Source: Blastococcus sp. CPCC 205250
GTDB taxonomy: Bacteria; Actinomycetota; Actinomycetes; Mycobacteriales; Geodermatophilaceae
Length of the DNA: 64,000 nt
NCBI RefSeq assembly: GCF_019799925.1
Contig: NZ_JABGCG010000001.1
Location: forward strand, 186,001 to 250,000
Direction: 5' to 3'
In this document: positions 32,299-42,733 of the stretch, in pieces
How positions within the stretch are numbered: position 1 is the stretch's first letter
Layout: the number at the start of each line of letters is the position of its first letter
Notes under the pieces: model-generated
Told to the model about the DNA's origin: nothing
What the model saw: the letters and a program-made list of their open reading frames with translations, nothing else
Databases searched by the model: none
Program-made: the position numbers and the translations under genes

Positions 32299-33813
32299 TC
32301 AGAACCAGGAGGGGAACCACATCCGCGCCAGCCACTCCGAGTGCGACAGCGGCTGCCCGGTGAGCACCGGGTAGAAGAAGACGAAGGTCGCCGCGACCAC
32401 GCCGACGTAGACGCTGACGACGCCGAGGCCGATCCGGCGCCTGGTCAGCGAGGCGCCGGCCGGGCCGAGGACGTCCTGCAGCACGAGCACCACCGCCAGC
32501 ACGAAGAACGGCACGACCGGGGCCATGTAGAAGACGAACATCGTCCGCTCGGCGTTGAGGAACCAGGTGCCCCAGCCGGCGGCGATCATGACCGCCAGCA
32601 GGACCGCCGCCGGGTCCCGCCGGGCCACGACCCGCCAGCCCAGCCACAGCAGCGCGGGCGCGAAGGCGAACCACAGCGTCGGCGTCCCGACCATGAGGAT
32701 GTAGCGGACGACCTGGTCGCCGGCGGAGTCGGTGAGCCCCTGCGGGTTCCACAGCAGGATCGGCCGGCCGTTGACCAGCCAGCTCCACGGCCCGGACTCC
32801 CACGGGTGCGGCGAGGACAGCCCGTTGTGGAAGCGCAGCCACTCCGCGTGCTGGTGCCACAGCGAGCGCAGCGCGTCGGGGACCCACGGGACGGCGGTGT
32901 CCGGGTTCTGCTGGGCCCACGCCTTGCCCTGCGACGTCTCGCCGAGGAACCAGCCGGTGAAGCTGGCGACGTAGGTGAGCACCGGGACGGCGGCCAGCGC
33001 CCAGGACGCCCCGGGCAGCCCGCGGCGCAGCGCGACCACGGTGGGGCGGGGGACGCCGGCCTCGCGCCAGGCCGCGCGGTCCCAGAACAGCGAGAGGACG
33101 GCGGCGAACGCGAGGAACCAGACGCCGCTCCACTTGACCGCGCAGGCGCAGCCGAAGAGGAACCCGGCGGCGATGCGCCAGCCGCGCGGGCCCAGCCGGA
33201 AGCCGGTGCGGGGCACCTCGCCGAGGGCCCGGACGCGGGCGCGCACCCGGTCGCGGTCGACCACCAGGCAGGCGACGGCGGAGACGACGAAGACCTGCAG
33301 GAAGACGTCGAGCAGGCCGATCCGGCCGAGGCTGAAGGAGAACCCGTCCAGCGCCAGCAGCAGCCCGGCCAGGAGACCGAGCAGCGTGGAGCCGGTCAGC
33401 CGCCGGCCCAGCCGGACCAGGACGACGACGGCGACCGTGCCCGCCACCGCGGAGGGGAACCGCCAGCCCAGGGAGTCGTCGCCGAACGCCTTGATGCCCA
33501 GCGCGATCAGCCACTTGCCCAGCGGCGGGTGGACGATGAACGTGTACCCGCGGTTGTACTCGTGGCCCCAGGTCAGCAGCTCCTGCGCCTCGGGCGGGTA
33601 GTAGGCCTCGTCGAAGAGCAGGTCCCGCGGGTAGCTGATGTCCCACAGCCGGGTCACGAAGGTGGCCAGGCCGAGCACCGCCGCGAGCACCCAGGCCAGC
33701 CGGTCGTCACCGGGCAGCGGCGGGACCCGGTCGAACCGGCGGCGGGGGAGCCGCCGCCGGACGGGACGCTGTACCGGCTCCTGCTCCTCGCGCTGGGGAG
33801 CCAGGACCGCCAT
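32299..33813 (-). CDS. pmt: Dolichyl-phosphate-mannose-protein mannosyltransferase-family protein Pmt
   Basis: A 504-residue GT39 membrane enzyme with about 10-11 helices. The first external loop carries the catalytic DE pair in FDEAYYPPEAQELL, and HPPLGKWLIALGI follows as in Pmt proteins. It adds mannose from polyprenyl-phosphate-mannose to secreted proteins. The adjacent, divergent rsmI is the conserved actinobacterial arrangement. The giant Ser/Thr/Ala-rich secreted proteins of this window are possible clients (inference). The ATG at 33813 starts a charged cytoplasmic N-terminus. Confidence 0.92.
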   Translation of the reverse strand: MAVLAPQREEQEPVQRPVRRRLPRRRFDRVPPLPGDDRLAWVLAAVLGLATFVTRLWDISYPRDLLFDEAYYPPEAQELLTWGHEYNRGYTFIVHPPLGKWLIALGIKAFGDDSLGWRFPSAVAGTVAVVVLVRLGRRLTGSTLLGLLAGLLLALDGFSFSLGRIGLLDVFLQVFVVSAVACLVVDRDRVRARVRALGEVPRTGFRLGPRGWRIAAGFLFGCACAVKWSGVWFLAFAAVLSLFWDRAAWREAGVPRPTVVALRRGLPGASWALAAVPVLTYVASFTGWFLGETSQGKAWAQQNPDTAVPWVPDALRSLWHQHAEWLRFHNGLSSPHPWESGPWSWLVNGRPILLWNPQGLTDSAGDQVVRYILMVGTPTLWFAFAPALLWLGWRVVARRDPAAVLLAVMIAAGWGTWFLNAERTMFVFYMAPVVPFFVLAVVLVLQDVLGPAGASLTRRRIGLGVVSVYVGVVAATFVFFYPVLTGQPLSHSEWLARMWFPSWF

Positions 33814-33915
33814 GCGCCCAGAGTAGTGAGCCGACCCCCTGCCCCCGGCGCCCACGGGCCCGCGCCGGGCCCCTGCGGGCGGGCCCGGGACGGCCGCCGT
33901 GACAGGCTCGGTCCC

Positions 33916-34770
33916 GTGAGCGGACGGCTGGTGCTCGGTGGGGCGCCCCTCGGGCAGCCCGGCGACGTCGGCCCGCGGCTGCGCGAGGTGATGGGCACCG
34001 CCGACGTCCTCGCCGTCGAGGACACCCGCCGGCTGCACCGCCTGGCCGCCGACCTCGGGGTGACGTTCACGGGGCGGGTCGTCACCTTCCACGAGTCGGT
34101 GGAGCGGGCCCGCCTGCCCGGCCTGCTCGACGCGCTGGCCGGCGGGGCCACCGTGCTGCTGCTCACCGACGCGGGCATGCCGTCGGTGTCCGATCCCGGC
34201 TACACACTGGTGCGGGCCGCCATCGACGCCGGGGTGGACGTGACGTCGGTGCCCGGGCCCTCGGCCGTGACCACCGCGCTCGCGGTGAGCGGCCTGCCGG
34301 TCGACCGGTTCTGCTTCGAGGGGTTCCTGCCGCGCAAGGGCGGGGAGCGGCGCACGGCGCTGACCGCGCTGGCGGGGGAGCGGCGCACGATGGTCTTCTT
34401 CGAGTCCCCGCACCGGCTGGCCGATGCGCTCGTCGACGCCGCGGGCGCGTTCGGCGGCGACCGGCCGGCCGCCGTCTGCCGCGAGCTCACCAAGACCTAC
34501 GAGGAGGTCCGGCGCGGTCCGCTCGCCGAGCTCGCCGCCTGGGCCGCCGAGGGCGTGCGCGGGGAGATCACGCTGGTGGTGCAGGGGGCGCCCGAGGTCG
34601 TCGTCGAGCTGTCGGCCGCGGAGCTCGCCGCCGAGGTCGCGGCGGAGGAGGCGGCGGGCGCCACCCGCAAGGACGCCATCCGCGCCGTCGTCGTCCGCAC
34701 CGGTCTGCCCCGCCGCACCGTCTACGACGCCGTCGTGGCAGCCAGGGCTCCGCGGGGAGCGGGCGGCTGA
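33916..34770 (+). CDS. rsmI: 16S rRNA 2'-O-ribose C1402 methyltransferase RsmI
   Basis: A 284-residue tetrapyrrole-methylase-fold enzyme. Marks are RLVLGGAPLGQPGDVGPRL, VLAVEDTRRLHRL, LLTDAGMPSVSDPGY, SVPGPSAVTTALAVSGLP, FEGFLPRK and VFFESPHRL. It methylates ribose of C1402 in 16S rRNA. The GTG at 33916 gives the conserved N-terminus. It is divergent from pmt across about 100 bases. Confidence 0.94.
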   Translation: MSGRLVLGGAPLGQPGDVGPRLREVMGTADVLAVEDTRRLHRLAADLGVTFTGRVVTFHESVERARLPGLLDALAGGATVLLLTDAGMPSVSDPGYTLVRAAIDAGVDVTSVPGPSAVTTALAVSGLPVDRFCFEGFLPRKGGERRTALTALAGERRTMVFFESPHRLADALVDAAGAFGGDRPAAVCRELTKTYEEVRRGPLAELAAWAAEGVRGEITLVVQGAPEVVVELSAAELAAEVAAEEAAGATRKDAIRAVVVRTGLPRRTVYDAVVAARAPRGAGG

Positions 34771-34792
34771 CGCCGGGCCCGAGGCGGCGGCG

Positions 34793-35800
34793 TCAGGCGG
34801 GCCGGGGCGCGCGCACGTGCACCAGCCCCGTCTCCACGGCGTAGGCGGCGGCTCCCGCCCGGTTGCCCGCGCCGAGCTTGGTGAGCAGGTGCTCGACGTG
34901 CGTGGCCACGGTCCGCTCCGTGATCCCGAGGGAGCACGCCACCATCCGGTTGGTGGCACCGGTCGCCAGCCGGGCGAGCACCTCGAGCTCGCGCAGCGAC
35001 AGGTCCGACGGCGCGGCAGCAGGCCGGTGCTCGACGACGACCCAGCGTCCGGCCGGCCGCGCCTCGACCGCGAGGATCTCGGCGCCCCACACGACCAGCA
35101 GGTGCCGGCCCAGCCGCGACGGCCAGCGGTCCGGGACCAGCCACGCGGTCAGCGGTGACCCCGCTCCCAACAGGCCGGGGCGCGCCGCGGGGCCCAGCGG
35201 GACGGTGCGGCCGTCGGAGGGGGACCAGGCCAGGGCGCCGCCGTCCGCCCCGTCGGCGAGCACGAGCGGCAGTCCGTCCAGCGGATCGAGCAGGCCGGCC
35301 AGGTCCGGGCTCAGCAGCCGCAGCAGCGCGACGGACTCGTCGTCCACGGCGGCGGCCGCGGTGCTGGCGTGCACCGACCCCACGTAGCGACCTCCGGTCG
35401 ACAGGCACAGGCTGACGCCGTCGGCGAACCTCGCCGGGCGGATCACGCGTTCGAACAGCACCCCGCGGCGATCGGCCGGCCGGATGTCCTGGACCCGCAG
35501 CGGCCGGCCGTGCGACCGGACGGCGGGGAACCGCGGGTCCCGGTGGAACGCCGCCTCCAGCGTCTGCACCGCGTCGTCGCCGTACCCGGCGCTGGCCACG
35601 GCCCGGTGGCGACCCTCCACCGGATCCCACCGCAGCACGGCGGCGGCGGTGGCGGCGACCACGGCGTCGACCGCGGCCTGCGCGACGTCGGCGCGGGCCC
35701 CGTCGCCGGGACACGCCCCGGCGGCCACCGCCTCGGCGGCGTCCCGCACCGCCAGCGCTGCCGCGATCGGCCCCCGGTCGCGCGTGAGGACAGGAGGCAT
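34793..35800 (-). CDS. LuxR-family HTH regulator with GAF-like sensor
   Basis: A 335-residue protein. A GAF-like domain (about 20-165) precedes a beta-rich middle region and a C-terminal LuxR HTH (DLSLRELEVLARLATGATNRMVACSLGITERTVATHVEHLLTKLG, written here as its DLSLRELEVL and ITERTVATHVEHLL ends). It has no response-regulator receiver and no autoinducer-binding domain. It is divergent from the amidase gene, so it probably controls it. The ATG at 35800 has AGGAGG immediately before it. Confidence 0.88.
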   Translation of the reverse strand: MPPVLTRDRGPIAAALAVRDAAEAVAAGACPGDGARADVAQAAVDAVVAATAAAVLRWDPVEGRHRAVASAGYGDDAVQTLEAAFHRDPRFPAVRSHGRPLRVQDIRPADRRGVLFERVIRPARFADGVSLCLSTGGRYVGSVHASTAAAAVDDESVALLRLLSPDLAGLLDPLDGLPLVLADGADGGALAWSPSDGRTVPLGPAARPGLLGAGSPLTAWLVPDRWPSRLGRHLLVVWGAEILAVEARPAGRWVVVEHRPAAAPSDLSLRELEVLARLATGATNRMVACSLGITERTVATHVEHLLTKLGAGNRAGAAAYAVETGLVHVRAPRPA

Positions 35801-35937
35801 GGCGCAGGTTGGCACGCCCTGGCCTGTGGGGGAAGGCCGCACCCGTCCGTAGTTCGACCGATGCGCACCCGTCCCCGCCCGTCGCAGGATCGCCCCGTGC
35901 GGGCAGCGGGCCCGACGGCAGCAGCGAGGAGTACGGC

Positions 35938-37368
35938 GTGCAGGTCTCCGAGTACATCGAGCACGACGCCACCGGCCTGGCCGAGCTGGTCCGCGGCGGC
36001 ACCGTGTCACCGGCCGAGGTCCAGGCGGCCGCCCGCCGGGCCGTCGAGTCGGTGAACGGTGAGCTGAACGCGCTCGTCGGCCCGCTCTTCGACACCCCGC
36101 TCGACGCGGCGCCCGACGGTCCCCTGGCCGGGGTGCCCTTCGCCATCAAGGACCTCGTCCTGCACGCCGCGGGTGTCCCGCAGGCCGACGGCAGCCGGCT
36201 CCTCGGGAAGGGCATCCCCTTCCCGCACGACAGCGCGCTCATGACCCGCTTCCGTGCCGCCGGGCTGGCCGCGATGGGTGTCACCGCGACGCCGGAGTTC
36301 GGCTTCAACGCCAGTACCGAGCCCGTCGCCAACGGGCCGACCCGCAACCCCTGGGACACCGCTCGCTCCGCCGGAGGCTCCAGCGGCGGTTCGGCGGCGC
36401 TGGTCGCCTCGCGGGCGCTCCCCGTGGCCCATGCCAACGACGGCGGTGGTTCGATCCGCATCCCCGCCGGCAACTGCGGGCTGGTCGGGTTGAAGCCGTC
36501 CCGCGGTCGGGTCTCCGTCGCCCCCGACTTCGCCGACCCGCTGCTGGGGCTCGGCGTCGAGTTCGCCGTGACCCGCACCGTCCGGGACGCGGCCGCGCTG
36601 CTCGACGCCGTCCACGGCTCGGAGCCCGGCGACAGGTACCTGCTGCCGGGCCCGGCCACCCGCTACGCCGACGCCGCCCGGCCGCCGGCGGGGCGGCTGC
36701 GGGTCGCCGTCTCGACGACCGCTCCCAACGGCGCCTCCGTCGACCCGGCCTGCGTCGCCGCCGTCCGTGCGGCCGCCGACGCCCTCGCCGCCGCCGGTCA
36801 CGTCGTCGAGGACGCGGCGCCCGAGTACGACAGCGAGGCCTTCGACCACGCCAACCTGACGGCCTGGTGCAGCTTCCTGGCCGACGGCGCCCTCGGCGCG
36901 GCCGCGGCGCTGGGGGTGGAGCTGTCCACCGACGTCCTGGAGCACACGACGCTGGCCTGCGCCCGCTACGGCGCGAGCCTCACCGCCCTCGACATCTACG
37001 CGGCGGACCGGGTGTTCAACGCGACGACCCGCTCGGTCGCCCGCTTCTTCGCCGACCACGACGTCCTGCTCACCCCGACGACGGCGGCGCCCAACACCGC
37101 CCTCGGCACGCTCGACGCCGACGACCCGACGCTGGACGCGCGGGGCTGGTACGACCGGATCTTCACCTTCGCCCCGTTCACCGCCCTCTCCAACGTCACC
37201 GGTGCGCCGGCGATCAGCGTGCCCGGCACCCCGTCACCGGAGGGCTGGCCCGTCGGCGTCCAGGTCGTCGGGCGCTACGCGGCCGAGGAGACCCTGCTCG
37301 GCGTCGCCGCGCTCCTGGAGGAGGCCACCCCCTGGGCGGACCGGCGGCCCCGGGTGGTCGCCGCCTGA
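35938..37368 (+). CDS. Amidase-signature family hydrolase
   Basis: A 476-residue amidase. The catalytic triad is visible: Lys in PFAIKDLVLH, the cis-Ser and nucleophile Ser in SAGGSSGGSAALVA with DGGGSIRIPAGNCG. It is closer to the 6-aminohexanoate cyclic-dimer hydrolase/NylA type than to GatA because no Glu-tRNA genes are nearby; substrate unknown. The GTG at 35938 has GAGGAG 6 bases upstream. The divergent LuxR regulator is likely linked. Confidence 0.9.
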   Translation: MQVSEYIEHDATGLAELVRGGTVSPAEVQAAARRAVESVNGELNALVGPLFDTPLDAAPDGPLAGVPFAIKDLVLHAAGVPQADGSRLLGKGIPFPHDSALMTRFRAAGLAAMGVTATPEFGFNASTEPVANGPTRNPWDTARSAGGSSGGSAALVASRALPVAHANDGGGSIRIPAGNCGLVGLKPSRGRVSVAPDFADPLLGLGVEFAVTRTVRDAAALLDAVHGSEPGDRYLLPGPATRYADAARPPAGRLRVAVSTTAPNGASVDPACVAAVRAAADALAAAGHVVEDAAPEYDSEAFDHANLTAWCSFLADGALGAAAALGVELSTDVLEHTTLACARYGASLTALDIYAADRVFNATTRSVARFFADHDVLLTPTTAAPNTALGTLDADDPTLDARGWYDRIFTFAPFTALSNVTGAPAISVPGTPSPEGWPVGVQVVGRYAAEETLLGVAALLEEATPWADRRPRVVAA

Positions 37369-37377
37369 CCCCCCGGC

Positions 37378-38508
37378 CTACAGCCAGCCGTTGCGCTTGA
37401 AGCCGCGGTAGAGCAGCGCGCAGGACACGACGATCACCAGCAGCACGAGCGGGTAGCCGATGCGCCAGCGCAGCTCGGGCATGAACTCGAAGTTCATCCC
37501 GTAGATCCCGGCGATGGCCGTGGGGACGGCGATGATGCCGGCCCACGCCGAGATCTTGCGCATGTCCTCGTTGTCGGCCATCTGGGTGCGGGCCAGCGAC
37601 GCCTGCAGGATCGACGACAGCAGCTCGTCGAGGCCGGTGACCGCGTCGCGCACCCGGATGGCGTGGTCCAGCACATCACGGAAGTAGGAGCGCATCGCGT
37701 CGGGGACGACGTCGATCTGCCGCTCGGACAGCTTCTGCAACGGGATCTCCAGCGGCGCCACCGCCCGGCGCAGCGCCATCAGCTCCCGCTTGAGCTGGTA
37801 CAGCCGGCCGATGTCGTCGGTGCGGTCGGGGCTGAACACCGACGCCTCCAGCTCGTCGACGTCGTCCTGCACCGCCTCGGCCACCTCGACGAAGGTGTCC
37901 ACGACGAGGTCGGCCACCGCGTAGAGCACCGCGGCGGGCCCCAGGCACAGCAGGTCGCGCTGCTCCTCCAGCCGCTGCCGCAGCTCGGCGAGGTCCCCGT
38001 GCCGGCCGTGCCGGACGGTGATCACGTAGTGCCGGCCGAGGAAGACCATGACCTCGCCGGTGTCGACCACCTCGCTGGTCGCCGTCAGCCGGTCGTGCTC
38101 CACGTAGGTCGCGGTCTTGAGCACCATGAACAGGTCGTCGTCGTAACGCTCCAGCTTGGGCCGCTGGTGGGCGTAGACGGCGTCCTCCACCGCCAGGGGG
38201 TGCAGGCCGTAGCGCTCGGCGATGGAGGTCAGCTCGGCCTCGGTGGGCTCGTACAGCCCGAGCCAGACGAACCCGCCCCGGTCGACCGCCGCCGACAGCG
38301 CCTCGCCGGGCTCCACCGGCGCCTGCCGGCGGCCGTCGACGTACACCGCGCAGTCGACGACGGCGTCCTGTCCCGGTGCGCGGCTCGGGGTCGTCCGCGG
38401 CGCCCCCGCCGGCCGCGGCCGGGTGGTGGGCAGCTGCAGGTCCGGGGGACCGAACGCGGACGGCGGCCCGTCGGGGGCGGCGTCGCGGGACGGATCGGTC
38501 GCGGTCAC
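37378..38508 (-). CDS. corA: CorA-family magnesium/cobalt transporter
   Basis: A 376-residue CorA-type channel. The large cytoplasmic N-terminal domain ends in the long stalk helix. Two C-terminal membrane helices flank GIYGMNFEFMPELRW, which holds the signature YGMNF. A 50-residue Pro-rich N-terminal extension is present. It is convergent with the amidase gene. Confidence 0.94.
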   Translation of the reverse strand: MTATDPSRDAAPDGPPSAFGPPDLQLPTTRPRPAGAPRTTPSRAPGQDAVVDCAVYVDGRRQAPVEPGEALSAAVDRGGFVWLGLYEPTEAELTSIAERYGLHPLAVEDAVYAHQRPKLERYDDDLFMVLKTATYVEHDRLTATSEVVDTGEVMVFLGRHYVITVRHGRHGDLAELRQRLEEQRDLLCLGPAAVLYAVADLVVDTFVEVAEAVQDDVDELEASVFSPDRTDDIGRLYQLKRELMALRRAVAPLEIPLQKLSERQIDVVPDAMRSYFRDVLDHAIRVRDAVTGLDELLSSILQASLARTQMADNEDMRKISAWAGIIAVPTAIAGIYGMNFEFMPELRWRIGYPLVLLVIVVSCALLYRGFKRNGWL

Positions 38509-38628
38509 GGCACGCCTCCACGCTCACTGATCGGGGAGGTCAGCGTAGGCATGCGCGCCGCCCGCACCCGTGCCACGCTGCCCGTCAGTACCCGGCGGAC
38601 CGGCGCCGGCTGCCGGGAGGGGCGTCTC

Positions 38629-40167
38629 GTGGCCAGTGACACCGATCGCAGGAACACCGCGCGGGTGAAGTCGGTCGAGGACTCGATCCGCGACACCGAG
38701 GAGCCGGAGCACCAGCTCAAGAAGAACCTCTCGGCGCTGGACCTCACCGTCTTCGGCGTCGGGGTGATCATCGGCACCGGCATCTTCGTGCTCACCGGTG
38801 AGGTCGCCAAGACGACGGCCGGACCGGCGGTCGCCATCTCCTTCGCCATCGCCGGCGTCGTCTGCGCGCTGGCGGCGGTCTGCTACGCCGAGTTCGCCTC
38901 CACGGTGCCGGTCGCGGGGTCGGCCTACACGTTCAGCTACGCCACCCTGGGCGAGCTCCTGGCCTGGATCATCGGCTGGGACCTCGTGCTGGAGCTGGCC
39001 CTGGGCGCCGCGACGGTGTCGGTGGGCTGGTCGGGCTACCTCAACCAACTGCTCGAGGACGTCGCCAGCCCGCTGCCGACCTCGATCGCCGGCGAGGACG
39101 CGACGGTCAACATCCCGGCGATGGTCATCGCGCTGGTCATGACCGGCGTGCTGGTGCTGGGCATCAAGCTGTCGTCGCGGGTGACCTCGGTGATCGTGGC
39201 GATCAAGGTCGTCATCGTCCTGCTGATCATCGCCGTTGGCTTCTTCTACACGAAGGCCGAGAACTACAGCCCGTTCGTCCCGCCGACCGAGGGCACCGCG
39301 GAGGGCGAGGGTGGCTGGAAGCGGCCGCTGATCGAACTGCTCGGCATCACCCAGGGCACGTTCGGCTGGGGCGGGGTCATCGCCGGCGCCTCGATCGTGT
39401 TCTTCGCCTTCATCGGCTTCGACATCGTCGCCACCGCCGCCGAGGAGACCCGCAACCCCAAGCGCGACCTGCCGCGCGGCATCATCGGCTCGCTGCTCAT
39501 CTGCACGCTGCTCTACGTCGCCGTCTCCCTGGTCGTCGTCGGCATGCAGCCCTACGACGAGCTCTCGGTCACCGCGCCGCTGGCCGACGCGTTCTCCAGC
39601 GTCGGGCTGTCGTGGGCCAGCACCCTCATCTCCGTGGGCGCGCTGGCCGGCCTGACGTCGGTCGTGATGATCCTGATGCTCGGCCAGTCGCGGGTGCTGT
39701 TCGCGATGAGCCGCGACCACCTGCTGCCGCCGGCCCTGGGCGCCGTCCACCCGCGGTACGGCACCCCGTACCGCATCACGATCGCCACGGGCGTCGTCGT
39801 CGCGCTGCTGGCCGGGTTCCTGCCCATCTCGACGCTGGCCGAGCTGGTCAACATCGGCACGCTGTTCGCCTTCGTGCTGGTGTCGATCGCCGTCATCGTC
39901 CTGCGCCGCACCCGGCCGGACCTGCCCCGGGCCTTCAAGGTCCCCTTCGTCCCGCTCCTCCCGATCCTGTCCGTCCTGGCCTGCCTCTACCTGATGGCGA
40001 ACCTGCCCATCGAGACGTGGGTCCGCTTCGCCATCTGGATGGCCCTCGGGTTCGCCGTCTACTTCGCCTACGGGCGCGGGCACAGCAAGCTGGCCGGCGC
40101 GGAGGGCGAGGCGGCGGCGGTGCGGGCCACCGCCGACCGCGACGCCCGGGGGCGCGACAGCAGCTGA
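38629..40167 (+). CDS. APC-family amino acid permease
   Basis: A 512-residue cationic-amino-acid-type (CAT) APC permease with 12 predicted helices. Marks are LTVFGVGVIIGTGIFVLTG, AGPAVAISFAIAGVVCALAAVCYAEFAS, IVFFAFIGFDIVATAAEETRNPKRDLP and ILMLGQSRVLFAMSRD. The soluble N-terminus has about 30 residues. GTG 38629 has GGAGG 8 bases upstream. It is divergent from corA. Confidence 0.92.
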   Translation: MASDTDRRNTARVKSVEDSIRDTEEPEHQLKKNLSALDLTVFGVGVIIGTGIFVLTGEVAKTTAGPAVAISFAIAGVVCALAAVCYAEFASTVPVAGSAYTFSYATLGELLAWIIGWDLVLELALGAATVSVGWSGYLNQLLEDVASPLPTSIAGEDATVNIPAMVIALVMTGVLVLGIKLSSRVTSVIVAIKVVIVLLIIAVGFFYTKAENYSPFVPPTEGTAEGEGGWKRPLIELLGITQGTFGWGGVIAGASIVFFAFIGFDIVATAAEETRNPKRDLPRGIIGSLLICTLLYVAVSLVVVGMQPYDELSVTAPLADAFSSVGLSWASTLISVGALAGLTSVVMILMLGQSRVLFAMSRDHLLPPALGAVHPRYGTPYRITIATGVVVALLAGFLPISTLAELVNIGTLFAFVLVSIAVIVLRRTRPDLPRAFKVPFVPLLPILSVLACLYLMANLPIETWVRFAIWMALGFAVYFAYGRGHSKLAGAEGEAAAVRATADRDARGRDSS

Positions 40168-40263
40168 CCCGATGGGGTGAGAGCCCGCCCGCCGCCGTAC
40201 AGCGCGGGTGCGGGGCGGACGACCTGACCGGAGACAGACCGTCCCCGGCCAGGGAGCAGCCCC

Positions 40264-40905
40264 GTGGCGAGCACCACCCTCGACGTCCGCGCCGACGTCC
40301 GTGCCGACGTCCGTGCCGACGTCGCGCGGCGCCACCGCCCGCCGGCCGTCGTGCTGGCCGCCGCGGGGATCGCCGTGCTGGACGCCATCGCCGTCGTGGC
40401 CGCGGCGCTGACCGGTCTCGACGGGCTGTTCACCGCGCCGGACCGCCCCGCCGGGGCGCTCGCCGCGCTGCTCCTCCTCGCGCTCGCCGCGTGGGCCGTG
40501 CTCGGCGCCGGGGGCGGGCTCGTGCTCGCCGACGGCTCGAGCGCCCGGCTGCTGACCGTGGTCGCCTGTGCCGAGCTGGCGCTGCTCGCGGTCGTGTTCC
40601 TGCTCGGCCTGGCGACGTCGTCCCTGGACGGCGTGACGCCCGGCCTGCCCGTGCCCGCCGTCGCGCTCACCCTGGTCGCGGTCCCGGTCGGCAAGCTGCT
40701 CCTGGCCACCGCGCCGTCCTCCCAGGCGTGGCTGGACGCCGGCCCCTGCCCGCGCGAGCGGCGGCCGGAGCTGACCGAGGGGCAGAGCGCCCTGCGCATC
40801 GCCACGGTCGCCGTCATCGGCCTGGCGCTGCTGTCGGTGGCGCTGCTGGACCCGGGCGCCCCGGCTCCCGGCGGCGACTCCTCGGCCTCCACCACGCAGC
40901 ACTGA
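40264..40905 (+). CDS. Membrane protein of unknown function with RADV repeat N-terminus
   Basis: A 213-residue protein with 4-5 predicted helices (around 27-49, 60-80, 92-113, 120-140 and 178-195). The N-terminus encodes [13 protein letters not shown] from a perfect 12-base tandem repeat. No family is recognised. GTG 40264 follows AGGGAGCAGCCCC. It lies between the APC permease and metG on the same strand. Confidence 0.75.
   Translation: MASTTLDVRADVRADVRADVARRHRPPAVVLAAAGIAVLDAIAVVAAALTGLDGLFTAPDRPAGALAALLLLALAAWAVLGAGGGLVLADGSSARLLTVVACAELALLAVVFLLGLATSSLDGVTPGLPVPAVALTLVAVPVGKLLLATAPSSQAWLDAGPCPRERRPELTEGQSALRIATVAVIGLALLSVALLDPGAPAPGGDSSASTTQH
40282..40323 (+). repeat. 12-bp tandem repeat inside the membrane protein gene
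   Basis: Three and a half copies of GACGTCCGTGCC (one with C for T) encode the DVRA repeat near the N-terminus. In-frame slippage would change the number of DVRA units without breaking the gene. Confidence 0.85.
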
Positions 40906-40927
40906 GCGGTGCCGACTCCCGCATCAC

Positions 40928-40933
40928 TACTCT
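40928..40933 (+). promoter_or_regulatory. -10 element of a probable leaderless metG promoter
   Basis: TACTCT ends 6 bases before the GTG start of metG at 40940, leaving no room for a ribosome-binding site. Confidence 0.45.
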
Positions 40934-40939
40934 CGTGCC

Positions 40940-42733
40940 GTGAGTGATCGGCACATCCTGACCGCGGTGGCCTGGCCCTACGCCAACGGCCCCCGGCACA
41001 TCGGCCACGTCTCGGGCTTCGGCGTCCCCTCCGACGTCTTCAGCCGCTACCACCGGATGGTGGGGGACCGGGTGCTGATGGTCAGCGGCACCGACGAGCA
41101 CGGCACCCCGATCACCGTCGCCGCCGACGCCGAGGGCATCACGCCCCGGGAGATCGCCGACCGCAACAACCGGATCATCGTCGGCGACCTGCAGTCCCTC
41201 GGGCTGAGCTACGACCTCTTCACCCGGACGACGACGGCCAACCACGCCCAGGTCAGCCAGGAGATCTTCCTCGGGCTGCTGAAGAACGGGTACGTCTTCC
41301 CCAAGACGACGCTCGGCGCGATCAGCCCCTCGACCGGCCGCACCCTGCCCGACCGCTACATCGAGGGCACCTGCCCGATCTGCGGCTACGACGGCGCGCG
41401 CGGCGACCAGTGCGACAACTGCGGCAACCAGCTCGACCCGACCGACCTCATCAACCCGGTGAGCCGGATCAACGGGGAGACGCCGAAGTTCGTCGAGAGC
41501 GAGCACTACTTCCTCGACCTGCCCGCCTTCACCCGGGCGCTGGGCGACTGGCTGGCGACGCGGAAGAGCTGGCGGCCCAACGTCCTGAACTTCAGCGTCA
41601 ACCTGCTCGACGACCTCAAGCCGCGCAGCTACACCCGCGACATCGACTGGGGCGTGCCCGTGCCGCTGGACGGCTGGCGCGACCGGCCGGACAAGCGGAT
41701 CTACGTCTGGTTCGACGCCGTCGTGGGCTACCTGTCGGCGTCGATCGAGTGGGCCCGCCGCGCCGGGGAGCCCGACGCCTGGCGGCGGTGGTGGCAGACG
41801 CCGGACTCCGACGCCTACTACTTCATGGGCAAGGACAACATCGTCTTCCACGCCGAGATCTGGCCGGCGCAGCTGCTGGGCTACAACGGCGAGGGCGACA
41901 AGGGCGGCACGCCGGGCTCCTACGGCCGGCTGAACCTGCCGACCGAGGTCGTCTCCAGCGAGTTCCTGACGATGGAGGGGCGCAAGTTCTCCTCCTCGCG
42001 GCAGGTCGTCATCTACGTGCGCGACTTCCTCGCCCGCTACGACGCCGACGCGCTGCGGTACTTCATCGCCGCCGCCGGACCGGAGTCGCAGGACACCGAC
42101 TTCACCTGGGCCGAGTTCCGCCGCCGCAACAACGACGAGCTCGTCGCCGGCTGGGGCAACCTCGTCAACCGCTCGGTGTCGATGGCGGCCAAGAACGTCG
42201 GCGCCGTCCCGACCCCCGGCGACCTGACCGACGCCGACCGTGCGCTGCTGCAGACCACCAGCGGCGCCTTCGCCCCGATCGGCGACCTGCTCGCGCGCAA
42301 CCGGCAGAAGGCCGCGGCCGCCGAGGCCATGCGGGTCGTCGGCGAGGCGAACAAGTACCTGTCCGACCAGGCGCCGTGGAAGCTCAAGGAGGACCCGGCC
42401 CGCCGGGACACCGTGCTGCACACCGCGCTGCAGGCGATCAGCGACTGCAACGCGCTGCTGACCCCGTTCCTGCCGCACTCCGCGCAGCAGGTGCACGAGC
42501 TGCTCGGCGGCACCGGCGTCTGGTCGGCCGCCCCGCGCATCGACGAGGTCACCGACCTCGACGACGGCTCGCCGTACCCGGTCATCACCGGCGACTACGA
42601 CGCCCAGCAGGCGGTCTGGGCCTCCCGGCCGCTGCAGCCGGGCACCCCGCTGGCCCCGCCGACCCCGGTGTTCACCAAGCTCGACGAGTCGATCGTGGAG
42701 GAGGAGCTGCGCCGGCTCGAGGGAGACGAGTGA
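40940..42733 (+). CDS. metG: Methionyl-tRNA synthetase
   Basis: A 597-residue class I synthetase. HIGH is read as PRHIGHVSG. The knuckle has two Cys pairs ([18 protein letters not shown]). The KMSKS loop is the variant GRKFSSSRQ, as in type-2 MetRS of several actinobacteria. The C-terminal tRNA-binding appendix is absent. metG-tatD-rpfB-rsmA-ispE is a conserved neighbourhood. Confidence 0.96.
   Translation: MSDRHILTAVAWPYANGPRHIGHVSGFGVPSDVFSRYHRMVGDRVLMVSGTDEHGTPITVAADAEGITPREIADRNNRIIVGDLQSLGLSYDLFTRTTTANHAQVSQEIFLGLLKNGYVFPKTTLGAISPSTGRTLPDRYIEGTCPICGYDGARGDQCDNCGNQLDPTDLINPVSRINGETPKFVESEHYFLDLPAFTRALGDWLATRKSWRPNVLNFSVNLLDDLKPRSYTRDIDWGVPVPLDGWRDRPDKRIYVWFDAVVGYLSASIEWARRAGEPDAWRRWWQTPDSDAYYFMGKDNIVFHAEIWPAQLLGYNGEGDKGGTPGSYGRLNLPTEVVSSEFLTMEGRKFSSSRQVVIYVRDFLARYDADALRYFIAAAGPESQDTDFTWAEFRRRNNDELVAGWGNLVNRSVSMAAKNVGAVPTPGDLTDADRALLQTTSGAFAPIGDLLARNRQKAAAAEAMRVVGEANKYLSDQAPWKLKEDPARRDTVLHTALQAISDCNALLTPFLPHSAQQVHELLGGTGVWSAAPRIDEVTDLDDGSPYPVITGDYDAQQAVWASRPLQPGTPLAPPTPVFTKLDESIVEEELRRLEGDE

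Noticed and set aside
34793..35800. LuxR-type regulator as receptor for the LuxI-like product
   Set aside because: It has a GAF-like sensor and no autoinducer-binding domain, lies 31 kb away, and is divergent from an amidase gene that is its likelier target.
40282..40323. CRISPR-like direct repeats
   Set aside because: The repeat is 12 bases without spacers, in frame inside a gene. No cas gene is present in the window.
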